DNA from: Hofstenia miamia
Lineage: Eukaryota; Xenacoelomorpha; Acoela
NCBI GenBank assembly: GCA_004352715.1
Contig: SCFE01000059.1
Location: 1,404,730 to 1,468,729 of the forward strand
Direction: 5' to 3'
DNA length: 64,000 bases
Under the pieces are notes generated by a model. That model was not told where the DNA came from. It saw only the letters and a list, made by a program, of their open reading frames with translations, and did not search any database. The translations under genes and the position numbers were made by a program. Below are positions 1 through 11,699 of the stretch, piece by piece; positions within the stretch are counted from its first letter, which is position 1, and every line of letters starts with the position of its first letter.

Positions 1-360
1 GAATTATTCAATGAACAATTTAAAAAGATTCCTGGATATTTTAAGATAGAAACACCTGAAAGTATTTTTTTAGATGAGTTTGTTGCTTTGAAGAGCAAAA
101 TGTATTCATATAAAGTTAATGATAAAAGTAAAAACACTTTGAAAGGAATACCAAAAATTGAGAAAGAAAAGTTAACTTTTAAAGATTATAAAAATTGTTT
201 AGAAACAAATAAAATTGGTGTTTCAAACAATTATATGTTGAGAAATAAAAAACATAAAATTAGTTTAATCTCTACAGAGAAGAATTCTCTCTCACCATTT
301 GATGATAAAAGGTATTACTTAAATAATAATGAGAGTTTTCCATATGGGTTCCTTAAGTGA
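1..360 (+). pseudogene. Polinton/Maverick-like DNA polymerase B, C-terminal remnant
   Basis: The frame is open from the first base of the window to a stop at 358-360, so only the last ~119 residues are visible and the gene starts upstream. The segment reads like the C-terminal end of the protein-primed family B DNA polymerase of Polinton/Maverick elements: a lysine-rich stretch containing KSKMYSYK, then LTFKDYKNCL, a basic NKKHKI patch, and a terminal block with DDKRY. In that family the enzyme copies the linear element from protein-primed ends. The palm and exonuclease motifs lie outside the window. The next ORF, on the same strand, also looks Polinton-like. Recognition is from memory of the family, so the call is moderate. 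Confidence 0.55.
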
Positions 361-462
361 AATTATTTTCACTCTTACTTAAGTTTAACTTTGTCAAAAG
401 TCAGAAATATATTTCCTTTTAAGGAGAACTTTGTTCTCCTTCACTCTTACTTATATATACAA

Positions 463-591
463 ATGACAGAATATAAGAACTATAACTTATACTTAACTAA
501 TGGTCAATTAAATAAATTGAAAAAAAGTATTAAAAACTCAAGTCCTATAACTTTAAGGGTTAGTAAAATATGTGCAATGAGAAAATTATAA
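463..591 (+). pseudogene. Small basic ORF of Polinton type, truncated
   Basis: A 42-residue frame begins at ATG 463. Its first ~33 residues (YKNYNLYLTNGQLNKLKK, then PITLRVSK) have the 'LT..Q...L' pattern of a small protein common in Polinton-type elements. The pattern should repeat further on, but the frame stops at 591. Similar lysine-rich coding continues at once in another frame from about 600, so a frameshift is likely. It lies 102 bp after the polymerase remnant on the same strand. Confidence 0.35.
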
Positions 592-769
592 ATGTTCGTG
601 ATGGTGAACAGGAAAAGGATACTATTAACAAACAACAAATGGAAGATTATTTTGAAAAAAAACTTGCAAACAATGGAAACAAGATTTTGCAAATTATTAA
701 ACAATCCAATGCTAACTTATGTAGTGTTTAGCCTATGCATAATTTCTATTCAAATTTACAAGACAATTA

Positions 770-1096
770 CCAAAAGAATATTCAATTATTCAAACTGAAG
801 GTGAAAAAACATTCGCAGAGAATTATGAACATGGTTTTAAAAAGGCTTATGCAATATCACAATTCTCTGAAAAAATATGGTTATTTGGTTTGATAGAAAC
901 TTTGGAAACTACTGGAGCTGCTTATAAAAATCAATTTTTTAAAACTGAAAGCCATGAGCAAGCTTTAGATTTTCCTGCCTTTGGTGATAAAGGTTTTGAT
1001 AAAATGGTTATATTTATGTTAGAGATGATCATAGCTGGATTTCACTTTCAGGAATTTGCATCTTATCAAAAAATCACTATAATATGTTACATTTAA
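770..1096 (+). pseudogene. Unknown ORF fragment next to Polinton remnants
   Basis: About 105 residues with protein-like composition (GEKTFAENYEHGFKKAYAIS, later ALDFPAFGDKGFDKM) stay in one frame to a stop at 1094-1096. I do not recognise a family. Strand and position suggest another cargo gene of the same decayed element, but this is inference. The 3' side runs towards the N gap at 1215. Confidence 0.3.
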
Positions 1097-1214
1097 AAAA
1101 TGATGTATACTATACAATAATTAATACCTTTGTACATCTTAGAGGTAAGTATGTTTTTAGAACTGCTGAAATTTTGTCTAGCAACATTACTTTATTTACT
1201 TTACCAAAAGAAGC

Positions 1215-2203
1215 NNNNNNNNNNNNNNNNNNNNNNNNNNNNNNNNNNNNNNNNNNNNNNNNNNNNNNNNNNNNNNNNNNNNNNNNNNNNNNNNNNNNNN
1301 NNNNNNNNNNNNNNNNNNNNNNNNNNNNNNNNNNNNNNNNNNNNNNNNNNNNNNNNNNNNNNNNNNNNNNNNNNNNNNNNNNNNNNNNNNNNNNNNNNNN
1401 NNNNNNNNNNNNNNNNNNNNNNNNNNNNNNNNNNNNNNNNNNNNNNNNNNNNNNNNNNNNNNNNNNNNNNNNNNNNNNNNNNNNNNNNNNNNNNNNNNNN
1501 NNNNNNNNNNNNNNNNNNNNNNNNNNNNNNNNNNNNNNNNNNNNNNNNNNNNNNNNNNNNNNNNNNNNNNNNNNNNNNNNNNNNNNNNNNNNNNNNNNNN
1601 NNNNNNNNNNNNNNNNNNNNNNNNNNNNNNNNNNNNNNNNNNNNNNNNNNNNNNNNNNNNNNNNNNNNNNNNNNNNNNNNNNNNNNNNNNNNNNNNNNNN
1701 NNNNNNNNNNNNNNNNNNNNNNNNNNNNNNNNNNNNNNNNNNNNNNNNNNNNNNNNNNNNNNNNNNNNNNNNNNNNNNNNNNNNNNNNNNNNNNNNNNNN
1801 NNNNNNNNNNNNNNNNNNNNNNNNNNNNNNNNNNNNNNNNNNNNNNNNNNNNNNNNNNNNNNNNNNNNNNNNNNNNNNNNNNNNNNNNNNNNNNNNNNNN
1901 NNNNNNNNNNNNNNNNNNNNNNNNNNNNNNNNNNNNNNNNNNNNNNNNNNNNNNNNNNNNNNNNNNNNNNNNNNNNNNNNNNNNNNNNNNNNNNNNNNNN
2001 NNNNNNNNNNNNNNNNNNNNNNNNNNNNNNNNNNNNNNNNNNNNNNNNNNNNNNNNNNNNNNNNNNNNNNNNNNNNNNNNNNNNNNNNNNNNNNNNNNNN
2101 NNNNNNNNNNNNNNNNNNNNNNNNNNNNNNNNNNNNNNNNNNNNNNNNNNNNNNNNNNNNNNNNNNNNNNNNNNNNNNNNNNNNNNNNNNNNNNNNNNNN
2201 NNN
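1215..2203. other. Assembly gap (989 N)
   Basis: Run of N. Open frames spanning it are not evidence of genes. Confidence 0.99.
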
Positions 2204-2391
2204 CTTACCAACGTCTTTATATAGGTAATTTTGACAAGAACATTTCTATTAGTGAAATATTACACAAATTTGACCAGGAAATTAGTTTGATTGGAACAGG
2301 AAAAGAATGTTTAACAAACATATTTGAATATTTATTTGGAAGTATTCAATGTTGTCATACACATTCAATTCTCCACAACAGTTATGGTTGA
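2204..2391 (+). pseudogene. Unknown coding fragment after the gap
   Basis: About 61 residues are open from the gap edge to a stop (contains FDQEISLIGTGKECL and NIFEYLFGSIQCC). In another frame, 2395-2640 shows further protein-like sequence (KKIPLLGHLTGFMFCLRNR) broken by stops. This could be the tail of the Polinton-like block, but no family is recognised. Confidence 0.25.
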
Positions 2392-2639
2392 TTTTACAAT
2401 GAATATAGATTGGGTAGGGGCTATTGTTATGCTATTAAAAGTACTGGTAATTTCTTAAAGAAAATCCCTTTGTTGGGACATCTGACAGGTTTTATGTTTT
2501 GCTTAAGAAATAGGGTGTAATTAAAGGAGAAGCATTGAATTTTATGTAAAAATTTTGACCAACAAGTGGTTGCAGGAATTCTTGGGATGTCTGTAAAAGG
2601 CAGGTTTTCTAAAAAATGCAAAAAATTGCTCAAAAACAT

Positions 2640-4595
2640 ATTGGTACATAGTTAAAATGGGGGTATAATTGAATAATTATTTATATGGGTATGGCTGTAG
2701 TTTTTTTACCCCTGGCTGTAAAATCCAAAATTTCTAAAAAACACCTTTTTTCTTATCAAAATCAATAGAAAAGTGTAAAAAGTTATTGAAAACTAATCAT
2801 TATTAGAAAACTGCATATATAGAACCCCATATTTTATTACTACTTAAGTGTTTAAAATTTATTATGACATCACTAACATTTATGTTTTATTATAAATGCA
2901 GCTAATTTCATAACATATACAATGTTTTAATATAGTAATTTCAATATAGCATTTCAATATAACACATAATTTAGTAATATTTATGGCCTGATATTTATTT
3001 CACAAGAAATGCTTAATGTGATTTTCATGCTGCTTTTTAATCTATTGTTAAATGCCTTGGCTTCAACAACTTTCTACATCTAATTTTAATAAGGCATCTT
3101 CATTTTAATTTTAACAAAACTTGAAAATCATTTGAAAAAAAGTTTATTTACAATGTATTGATGCTACATAGATTTATATAATTGCTTGGTAAAGAAATGT
3201 TTAAATTCTGTTTTAATTTTTTGAAAATACATTTTCTAGTACTTGTACCTGAATGTGATCACAATGATAAGTGACAAACCCCAATAACATTAAACAGAAG
3301 TTGATTTTATATCTAAATTATACTAAGAATTATACTAAGACAATGAAAGGTTGTTTTATTAAAAAGATCTTAATAAATTCAAAATGGTGCTTCCAGTTTC
3401 CCTTATGATTTACAAATTTATTAATGAACATGCATTGTTGACATAAATGTAGTCACTACTTAATGCTGGAATTGGTGGTAAAATATGACTACTCATATAT
3501 AGTACAAAACTTTATGCAGTATGGTAGTGCACCACATGTGAAGAACCAGTACAAGAAACTACTATGGGATATGAAATTCGTCAACCAAGCAAGTGCATAT
3601 CATTATATAAAGAAAATTGAATGATTATACAAATTGAGCCAAAAATCAATCAAATACCAAAGGAATGATCTATTCACACATATAGTGAAACGTCCACTAT
3701 TTGTTTGGAAATATAATGCAATCCTGAAGATGACTTACAAGCACAAATCTCCAGAGCAGTTGGTAGTTGATAAGGCAGCTCAAATAAATCATGACAGCTC
3801 AAATGAAGCCAGTACCAGAAACAAATGTAATCCAGCTGAAAGAAACAAATAACTTGAAACAAAAGAAGCTGACAGCCACAAAAGTAGACAAAATTGAACA
3901 AGTCCATTAAAATAAATGTGGGTTGAAAGAGCATACAAATGCTATTTGCACAAAAACAAAATACCAATAGTGTCAGAGAGTTTTGTAATTATTGATGATG
4001 ATACCAAAGATGTGCAAGTTGAATTATACAAATAGAAGCACTCACTCCGGAAAACTGATTAAAATAGTCAGGAAAAATTTGATTCCAATCAATATCAATA
4101 ATATTTGGGGAATGTGATTATTGACATGGGTGCAGCCAAGGCTAATGCTGTTACAACCATACTTTTGGATTAACTGTGATATTCTTCTGTAATTTATTAA
4201 GCCTAGTGTTGACTAATAGACATTAAATTTAAGTGGCAACTAGCTGTTTGACATTTAGTCCATGCTGTTTATATAAAAAGCAGCTTCTGAATAAAGCTGT
4301 TTGATTTTGTAGCTTTGAGGCTCAACTTTGATATCTTGATTTACACATAGTTGCATCACTTGTGACATTTCCTTCATGATGTGCTCATATTCTTTCTAAT
4401 ATATTTGTATTATCTTTTTTTTCTTTATTATACAACTATTATTATCTAAGAATTCACCTCCTAGTATTACATCCACTGTGTCTACTATAGTGAAATTTTG
4501 TGAAAATCTCTTACAATTTTCAACGTTATGTATGTTTCCTTTCACTGGAACAGTCTGCTGAAGCATTGATCACCTGAGATTTCATTGCTTTCAAA
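2640..4595. other. No gene recognised
   Basis: AT-rich sequence. A lysine/asparagine-rich stretch at 3500-4060 looks like decayed coding sequence, but no frame is long and no family is recognisable. Confidence 0.5.
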
Positions 4596-5753
4596 TCTTC
4601 CCCTATAAATCCCAAAATGTCACAATCACAAAAAGTATCATCTATTATTGAGACGGTTTTGCCCAAGGGAGTAGCCATGATTGGAAACCCCCCCAATGCT
4701 TGGAAACATACTATAACAGTTGCTTATGTTTTGTAACATAAAAAAAATACTTAAAAATCAAATCAATTATTTTCAACATAAATAAACAAAGGCGTCTGTT
4801 AGGTGACCAACATCAAAACTGCAGATATTTTGCGGATTCCCAATTATTTCCCACATATGTTTTGAGCATTTTTAATAATAATATTTGAAGAAATTCTGCA
4901 GATGCAGATTTGAAATTAAGTAATCTCAAGATGCAGATAAAATTTTTTAGAGTTTGTGGGTACAGATTAAAAATATCAATCAATGCATACCTTTGCTCTA
5001 GATCCTTGGGTGTATCACAATATCTATGAAGGGGAATCTAATTTTGGGTTGAATTAAGTTGTTTTATTCTCTTTCTTTCCAAAATCAAAAACAAAATAGT
5101 AACTAATCTTTCTCTGCACTCCTATTTATGCTCTTTGCAAAATGAAATGCTGTTTAGAGTGGAGAGGAAATATTAAGTTCACTACAATATACAACATTAT
5201 CATATAAAATTCCCTGTGACGTAACATCGGCTTTGTTTCCTTGTGATTCTACACATTGAACTTCAGAGTTCTTAATCCATAGTACTATATTGTAGGCTTT
5301 TGCTATGTCCAGTAAGTTTGTAGACGTAATTCTGTGTTTCCTGGCTGATTTGTATAATGCTCTGGGGTCTCTGAACATTATTGTACCCAAAGTTGATTCC
5401 ATAAGTGCTACATAAAAAATTAACATTCCTTTGAAAAACATGCATTTCCTTTATAATTTTGAGAAAAACAAACATAATAGAAATTTATCCTTCTGTATCT
5501 GTGTCACAATAAATTTCAGTCAAATATAATTTTTTAGCATTATTCCAATAAATTTTCTTTGGTAAAAGCAAATAAAAAAGTTTTATGGCTAGTAAGTCGT
5601 TTATATCTTTATCTTGTGTATCCATAATAAGTTGATTAATTAATATCCATGGGACAACTAGAGGCCATGAGTGACAAACGTGTCCTAACCATATTTGACG
5701 TTTTTTCATCGGTAATTCTCGTGTTGGTTTCGAATTAAAATTTCAAGAACTAA
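4596..5753 (-). repeat. Left arm of a 1.16 kb inverted repeat
   Basis: The reverse complement of this segment matches 14273-15430 almost base for base; I found one homopolymer indel and a handful of substitutions, mostly at CpG. Three short frames (5154-5441, 5272-5475, 5485-5709, - strand) recur in the other arm, the first two unchanged and the third with two residue differences. None belongs to a family I know. The similarity stops at 4596, opposite the single N at 15431, so the true outer end may be missing. Confidence 0.9.
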
Positions 5754-6170
5754 TTTTTTCTCTCTTTTAAAGTTAATTGAAGACTTGTGTAAATTGATCG
5801 AGAAACCTAGCACTTCAAAAATATTATGTGGCACAATATCAGACTTATTTTCTTGAAAAACGATCCCTATTTGCTTAAGCAGCTCCACATGTTCTAGAAT
5901 AGCTTTTAAATTGTCAATCATTTAACAATATTTCAGTTACATTACGAATTGGTTTTAATGGAATTCTATTAAGGTAAACCTGGTTAAATATTGATGGGAC
6001 CATTTTAAAAGTTCCATAATCTGAATCTCCTGCATAGCAGATCCAAAAAGATTGTTTTAAGGCATTAATTGTCAATTGAATGTGATAAAATGCGGACTTT
6101 AGATCAAGGTGGATTGATATAAATGTAGTACGTGGCTCTAATAATTATATTGTTGTAAGATTACATTAAT
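5706..6170 (-). pseudogene. DIRS-like reverse transcriptase fragments (mosaic)
   Basis: On the - strand, 6030-6140 encodes ISIHLDLKSAFYHIQL, which fits reverse transcriptase motif A of DIRS/Gypsy-type enzymes. The stretch 5706-5921 encodes LLKQIGIVF..., VLGFSINLHKSSI and a charged tail, which fits the thumb entry that follows the catalytic YxDD motif. YxDD itself is not present. Between them, 5918-6016 is a 99 bp block also found in the MULE copy at 14011-14109. The unit is therefore a mosaic and not functional. The family call rests on two short motifs. Confidence 0.4.
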
Positions 6171-6210
6171 TAAAAATAGCTTTGAAAATCAATGTTGAAA
6201 TGACCTTGAT

Positions 6211-7234
6211 ATATATATATATATATATATATATNNNNNNNNNNNNNNNNNNNNNNNNNNNNNNNNNNNNNNNNNNNNNNNNNNNNNNNNNNNNNNNNNN
6301 NNNNNNNNNNNNNNNNNNNNNNNNNNNNNNNNNNNNNNNNNNNNNNNNNNNNNNNNNNNNNNNNNNNNNNNNNNNNNNNNNNNNNNNNNNNNNNNNNNNN
6401 NNNNNNNNNNNNNNNNNNNNNNNNNNNNNNNNNNNNNNNNNNNNNNNNNNNNNNNNNNNNNNNNNNNNNNNNNNNNNNNNNNNNNNNNNNNNNNNNNNNN
6501 NNNNNNNNNNNNNNNNNNNNNNNNNNNNNNNNNNNNNNNNNNNNNNNNNNNNNNNNNNNNNNNNNNNNNNNNNNNNNNNNNNNNNNNNNNNNNNNNNNNN
6601 NNNNNNNNNNNNNNNNNNNNNNNNNNNNNNNNNNNNNNNNNNNNNNNNNNNNNNNNNNNNNNNNNNNNNNNNNNNNNNNNNNNNNNNNNNNNNNNNNNNN
6701 NNNNNNNNNNNNNNNNNNNNNNNNNNNNNNNNNNNNNNNNNNNNNNNNNNNNNNNNNNNNNNNNNNNNNNNNNNNNNNNNNNNNNNNNNNNNNNNNNNNN
6801 NNNNNNNNNNNNNNNNNNNNNNNNNNNNNNNNNNNNNNNNNNNNNNNNNNNNNNNNNNNNNNNNNNNNNNNNNNNNNNNNNNNNNNNNNNNNNNNNNNNN
6901 NNNNNNNNNNNNNNNNNNNNNNNNNNNNNNNNNNNNNNNNNNNNNNNNNNNNNNNNNNNNNNNNNNNNNNNNNNNNNNNNNNNNNNNNNNNNNNNNNNNN
7001 NNNNNNNNNNNNNNNNNNNNNNNNNNNNNNNNNNNNNNNNNNNNNNNNNNNNNNNNNNNNNNNNNNNNNNNNNNNNNNNNNNNNNNNNNNNNNNNNNNNN
7101 NNNNNNNNNNNNNNNNNNNNNNNNNNNNNNNNNNNNNNNNNNNNNNNNNNNNNNNNNNNNNNNNNNNNNNNNNNNNNNNNNNNNNNNNNNNNNNNNNNNN
7201 NNNNNNNNNNNNNNNNNNNNNNNNNNNNNNNNNN
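6211..7234. repeat. (TA)n microsatellite running into a 1000-N gap
   Basis: TA dinucleotides occupy 6211-6234, followed by exactly 1000 N (6235-7234), probably a scaffold gap of arbitrary size caused by the microsatellite. Confidence 0.95.
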
Positions 7235-8149
7235 AACGTCAGCATTAATTTGACTATGCTGTTTGACCATCTAACATTTTGTCAAATACCGTCAAGTATA
7301 ATTTTAAATCTAATTGCACAAAATGTTTTACAAAATGAAATAATCAATCCTATCATGTGTTTACATTTAAATCATTATAATCATTATAAGTATTTTTAGT
7401 CTTTGTTTCCTTCATCCTTTTCTCTCATCTTGACCACACATGATAGTCTTGATGGATTATGTAACACCCTCCACCAGGCCTATTTGCACTGTGTATTATT
7501 GCTAATAACTATGACTCAGTAAATTGTGGGTGAGGAGTTACTACGTTGATGAATCACCAGACTTTTCCTCTTTCTTTAACTAGTTATGTTAATTGAGTAT
7601 TAATCATCACTATTTAGGTGATGAAACCATGTGACGTTTCCTCTTCAATTCACCTGTGGGCTACTGCCCGAAGCCGATCTCCACATCACAGTTCCTCTCC
7701 TTCATGAACGATTGACCAAATCCACTGCCCCATCTCAGCTCAAGAAGGACTAATTATGTGTACCTTACCTTAGCTCAGAGCGTATACTCATGTCAAGTTG
7801 TAACTGACTTAAACTCAATTTTGTAAAGTGTTTGTTGGTTTGATTAAGTAAAGCAACCAGGCATTGACACTAACTGCATTTAAATAATATTAAACTAGCC
7901 ATTACCATAAAATTACTGGCTGTGTGAATTAATTAATAGATTGCAGTTTCCTATACTTACATTTAATAACAGTACATGTAAAGTCATTTATTTGGTTGAT
8001 TATAGTCAAGTCTCCTACTATTAAGAATAAATATATATTCCTAGGGTTCGACTATCCAGTCGTTTCAAGCATCTATTATTTCATACATGTATAGATTGAT
8101 AGTCAGACTAAGCAAGAATCGAAAAACTCCTAACCGTAACATAAGTGCG
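7235..8149. other. No gene recognised
   Basis: Unique-looking AT-rich sequence without a convincing coding frame or repeat boundary. Confidence 0.5.
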
Positions 8150-8363
8150 GTTTCATGACTGGCACAAGGACCCTTCGAATCGATCCCGTGATGGAATCCA
8201 GCCACTACTCNNNNNNNNNNNNNNNNNNNNNNNNNNNNNNNNNNNNNNNNNNNNNNNNNNNNNNNNNNNNNNNNNNNNNNNNNNNNNNNNNNNNNNNNNN
8301 NNGTTTCATGACTGGCACAAGGACCCTTTGAATTGATCCCATGATGGAATCCAGCCACTACTC
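8150..8363. repeat. Duplicated 61 bp unit on both sides of a 92-N gap
   Basis: The 61 bp unit at 8150-8210 recurs at 8303-8363 and the gap 8211-8302 lies between. The copies differ at three positions, all CpG in the first and TpG or CpA in the second. The differences argue for two real tandem units rather than a copying error in assembly. Confidence 0.85.
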
Positions 8364-8783
8364 GACACAACTTGCTTAGCTGAACATTTTATTAAATATT
8401 AAACCAGATAAATGAAGAAATGAAAATAAAATAAACTCTGAAGAATTTATTGTTCATCAAATTTCTCTTAAATTCTAAGCTATTTATTTAAAAATTCTAA
8501 AGTACATGCTGATTTTGAATTTCAAATAAATCTTCTGCCAATATGGTTGTTCTTACGTAAGCATAATTTCGCTTGTTACAATTTGTCAAATATTACTTAA
8601 TCAGCTACGATGTTTTTCTCAAAATGCACAATATTGTAGCTTGGTTGCATCTTACAAAATGAATAAGATAATTAACTAAATTTTACAATAATATTTTTGA
8701 TTATATTTAATCACTGTAATCATTCGACGTTAATCTTCTGTTTGCAGCTTGTTCCTTTTGGATGATGCTACAATTATGTCACA

Positions 8784-10034
8784 TTAGCAATACAAGAAAG
8801 CAAAAACATAGTGATAGTGTAGTATCCACTCTCACTGAGGTGAGACATCCAAGAGCACTGATAACACATAGGCTATTTAAAGTAGTATACATTATGGAGG
8901 CCAGCTTATCTCCTTCAAAGACTTAGCTGCTCATGGCCATCTATTTAAGTAGTAATAGCAAGAATAGTAATGAGCTGCATGAACTAAGATACTTTTTAAT
9001 TACCATTTGTGCACACAATCCCAGATAACAATTTTGGTTGTTTTTACATTGTTTATGGTTGTTTCATACTTTTGGTTGTTGCAGCAACCATTAACATCAT
9101 AATAACAACCATTAATACTAATTTGAGAAATTAAAAATGTCATAATTTGAGATTCAAGCAGATGCTTGCAAATAGAACTCACTTCATCATTTTGATTACT
9201 AGATCATTTTTATATAAAGAACGGAATTGCAAAAAGCCTTTTTGAAATATTAAAATTGTGAAAAATTATAATATACTTGGTAAGCAAATTTTCAAAATAA
9301 TTTATTCATGAATATTTGGACATCTTCAAATTATCTGTCAAATAAAAAAAATTACATTTGAGCAGAAGAGATTCTTTACGATTTAAAAAAGTATTATTTC
9401 AAAATTTTACCTAACTTTAAAAGTTTAAATTTTTGTTAAATTTGGCATATTTTTATGCTTATTGTTATCATTTAAAATCAAGACATTCATTCAAAATTTC
9501 AGCAAATATTGTATTTAATGTATTTATTGTATTACTGTTCTGCCCTTTGTGGGGCTTGTGTTAGTTTAAACAGCAATGTTTNNNNNNNNNNNNNNNNNNN
9601 NNNNNNNNNNNNNNNNNNNNNNNNNNNNNNNNNNNNNNNNNNNNNNNNNNNNNNNNNNNNNNNNNNNCCTTTGTTGGGCTTGTGTTAGTTTAAACAGCAA
9701 TGTTTGAACTAATTATCAATATAAATTTGATGTATTGCATATAAAAGTAATGCTAGAACAATCATGGGCAACATAAAACACTGTTGTTATGACCTAAAAA
9801 TAGTGTTTTTTTATTTAGAAAAAACAACCAAAAAGCAACCTAATGTGACGTTGTTGGAACAACATTGTTTAGACCAGTCAAAAGGGTACCATTTCAACGT
9901 TAAAACAATCATAAAAAAACAACTAAAAAACAAAGTTGTTTAGACCAAAATTTGTTATCTGGGAAGGGCCCTATATATACAAAAGAATGCACACATAATA
10001 GCAACAACAACCTGCCATTGGCAGAACTAATTAT
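8784..10034 (-). repeat. LTR (3' copy by gag orientation), split by a nested element
   Basis: 8784-9018 and 9965-10034 together match the LTR at 11289-11591, and 9019-9964 is an insertion. Each LTR is about 305 bp; the boundaries are my alignment limits. The gag-like frame between the LTRs is on the - strand, which makes this the downstream LTR. It contains a TATA-like tract (9970-9980) next to GGGCCC. The two LTRs differ at many sites, so the element is old. Confidence 0.7.
9019..9964. mobile_element. 0.95 kb terminal-inverted-repeat element nested in the LTR
   Basis: The ends are inverted repeats: TCCCAGATAACAA with TTTTGG following at the left, and the complement ending TTGTTATCTGGGA at the right. 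The uninterrupted LTR at 11289-11591 shows the empty site (CACACAAGGGCCC), which fixes the insertion point. Only one or two A residues appear duplicated. Inside are many GTTGTT/AACAAC motifs and no transposase. A duplicated 38 bp unit (9544-9581, 9668-9705) flanks an 86-N gap (9582-9667). Superfamily not assigned. Confidence 0.75.
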
Positions 10035-10242
10035 TTGAAACATTGGTGGTTGGTTTCCACATTGCCTGTTGATTCATTTGTTATTTTCAATCATGAATGT
10101 TGATGGCTTTTTTAATGAGAGTGTTGATTTCGTCATTGATATTGCATTTGCTACCAAATTTGGCTTTCATTGATGGTGGTAGTCCTGCAAATACATATGA
10201 ATAGAGGTCTTGGGAGTAGTAGCATTCCTCTTCTTGTGATAG

Positions 10243-10937
10243 TCAAAGTAAGTGGTAAACTTTGTAGATATAATTGATAATGTCTTCATCTTTTTTCATT
10301 TTGCAGGCATAGAGTTGCATTTGATATTGTTTGCAAGTGTATTCATTGTTGAAATGATTGTTCATTGTGTTGACGAGTTTGTTGTAGTCTGTTTTTATGT
10401 TTGCATCAAGGTTGAGGTAGACCTGCAAGCGTGTTCCTTTAGGAAGAGAGGCAGTTGTGTATTGTCATTTTGTTTGGTTCCATGCTGTTGCACTAGGTAG
10501 ATTTCAAACAAGATTATCCATTCATAGAATGTTTGGCCTTTTGTGTCAAATTTTCCTGTGAAATATTGAGGCATTTTATGCAATTTTAAATCAGTTTTCA
10601 ATGGTTCATCAAGTAGCATTGATACTCTTTGTTTAGATTTGGTATTGAATATTGCATGAGGGCTCACTGCTATTGGTGATTGTATAGGTGGCGAAATTGG
10701 CGGACTTGGTGGTACCATTCCTTGAGATGGATCTGGATAGCCATTTGGTTCTGCTATGTGGGATGGTTGACTCAGGTTCATGTTTGGTTTTAATAGATTT
10801 GTAATAGTTTCAAGTATATTAGTTCTAAATACGTTTAGGTTTTCTATCATGGATGTTTCAAACACTGAGAATTGTTCCTGAGTCATGAAGTTGGGGTCAT
10901 TTTGGGCATAAGACAGTTGGTTTTCTAAGTCTGACAT
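10243..10937 (-). pseudogene. LTR-retrotransposon gag-like protein, frameshifted
   Basis: The frame from ATG 10937 encodes ~180 residues: an N-terminal acidic/amphipathic part, a Pro-rich stretch (VPPSPPISPPIQSP at ~75-90), then a gag-type core with YFTGKFDTKGQTFYEWIILF. After about residue 170 the homology continues in another frame (10428-10243, LDANIKTDYNKLVNTMNNHF), so one frameshift separates the halves. Capsid-type gag would package element RNA. No protease, reverse transcriptase or integrase lies between the LTRs (only ~1.25 kb apart), so the copy is non-autonomous or deleted. Confidence 0.5.
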
Positions 10938-11288
10938 TCTAGATTCTATTTTGTTTAATTTTTATGCTTGATTCATAACAAGTTCCATTAATTCAATTTT
11001 GGTAAGAGTTTTCAGGGATGATTGTGAATATGTAATCATTGTTTTCATAAAGTAATTTATAATTTGAGAGATGTTTTGCAGCAAAAATACAGGTACAGGT
11101 ACATTGTGAATTGTGACCACTGTTAAACCATTCATAATTGAGGCAAAGTATAGTGAGAATTTTTTTTTGTATTGATAGCAGAGCTTGGCAAAGAAAGAAA
11201 AATTTATGATTTCAAATGAGTGTTAACATTTCCAGAACAGATGGTTTGCATTCTTTTAACAGAGGGTCACCATCTAGCATCATCATAG

Positions 11289-11591
11289 TTAGCAATACAA
11301 GAAAACAAAAACATAGTGATAGCATGGTATCTACTCTTGCTGAGGTGAGACATCCAAGAGCACTGATAACACATAAGCTATTTAAAGTAGTATACATTAT
11401 GGAGGCCAGCTTATCTCCTTCAAAGACTTAGCTGTTGATGGCCATCTATTTAAGTAGTAATAGCAAGAATAGTAATGAGCTGCATGAACTAAGAAACTTT
11501 TTAATTACCATTTGTGCACACAAGGGCCCTATATATACAAAAGAATGTACACATAATAGCAACAACAACCTGCCATTAGGCAGACCTAATC
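11289..11591 (-). repeat. LTR (5' copy by gag orientation)
   Basis: About 303 bp matching the split LTR at 8784-10034. On the - strand it starts near TGGCAGGTTGT and carries a TATA-like tract (complement of 11527-11537) upstream of gag, which starts 350 bp further on. The sequence just outside its start matches the corresponding position after protein X at ~51.16 kb, including the near-palindrome TCTGCCA/TGGCAG. Confidence 0.7.
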
Positions 11592-11699
11592 AATACTGCG
11601 CAGTGACGTAGGTAGCTTGTACAGGGGAACATGAGGAGAGAGGAATTGATGGTAAGTGAGCCTATAGCAGTAACTTCAGGAACATGCATAATTACAAAC

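Noticed and set aside
1084-2391. Very long open frames across N runs here and at 6.2, 19.6, 32.1, 47.9, 55.9 and 61.8 kb
   Set aside because: They are open only because N cannot encode a stop; real sequence on either side is not in a common coding frame.
8150-8363. Possible tRNA-derived SINE (GATCGATTCGAAGG resembles a B box on the - strand)
   Set aside because: No A box at proper spacing, no cloverleaf and no tail; reported only as a duplicated unit.
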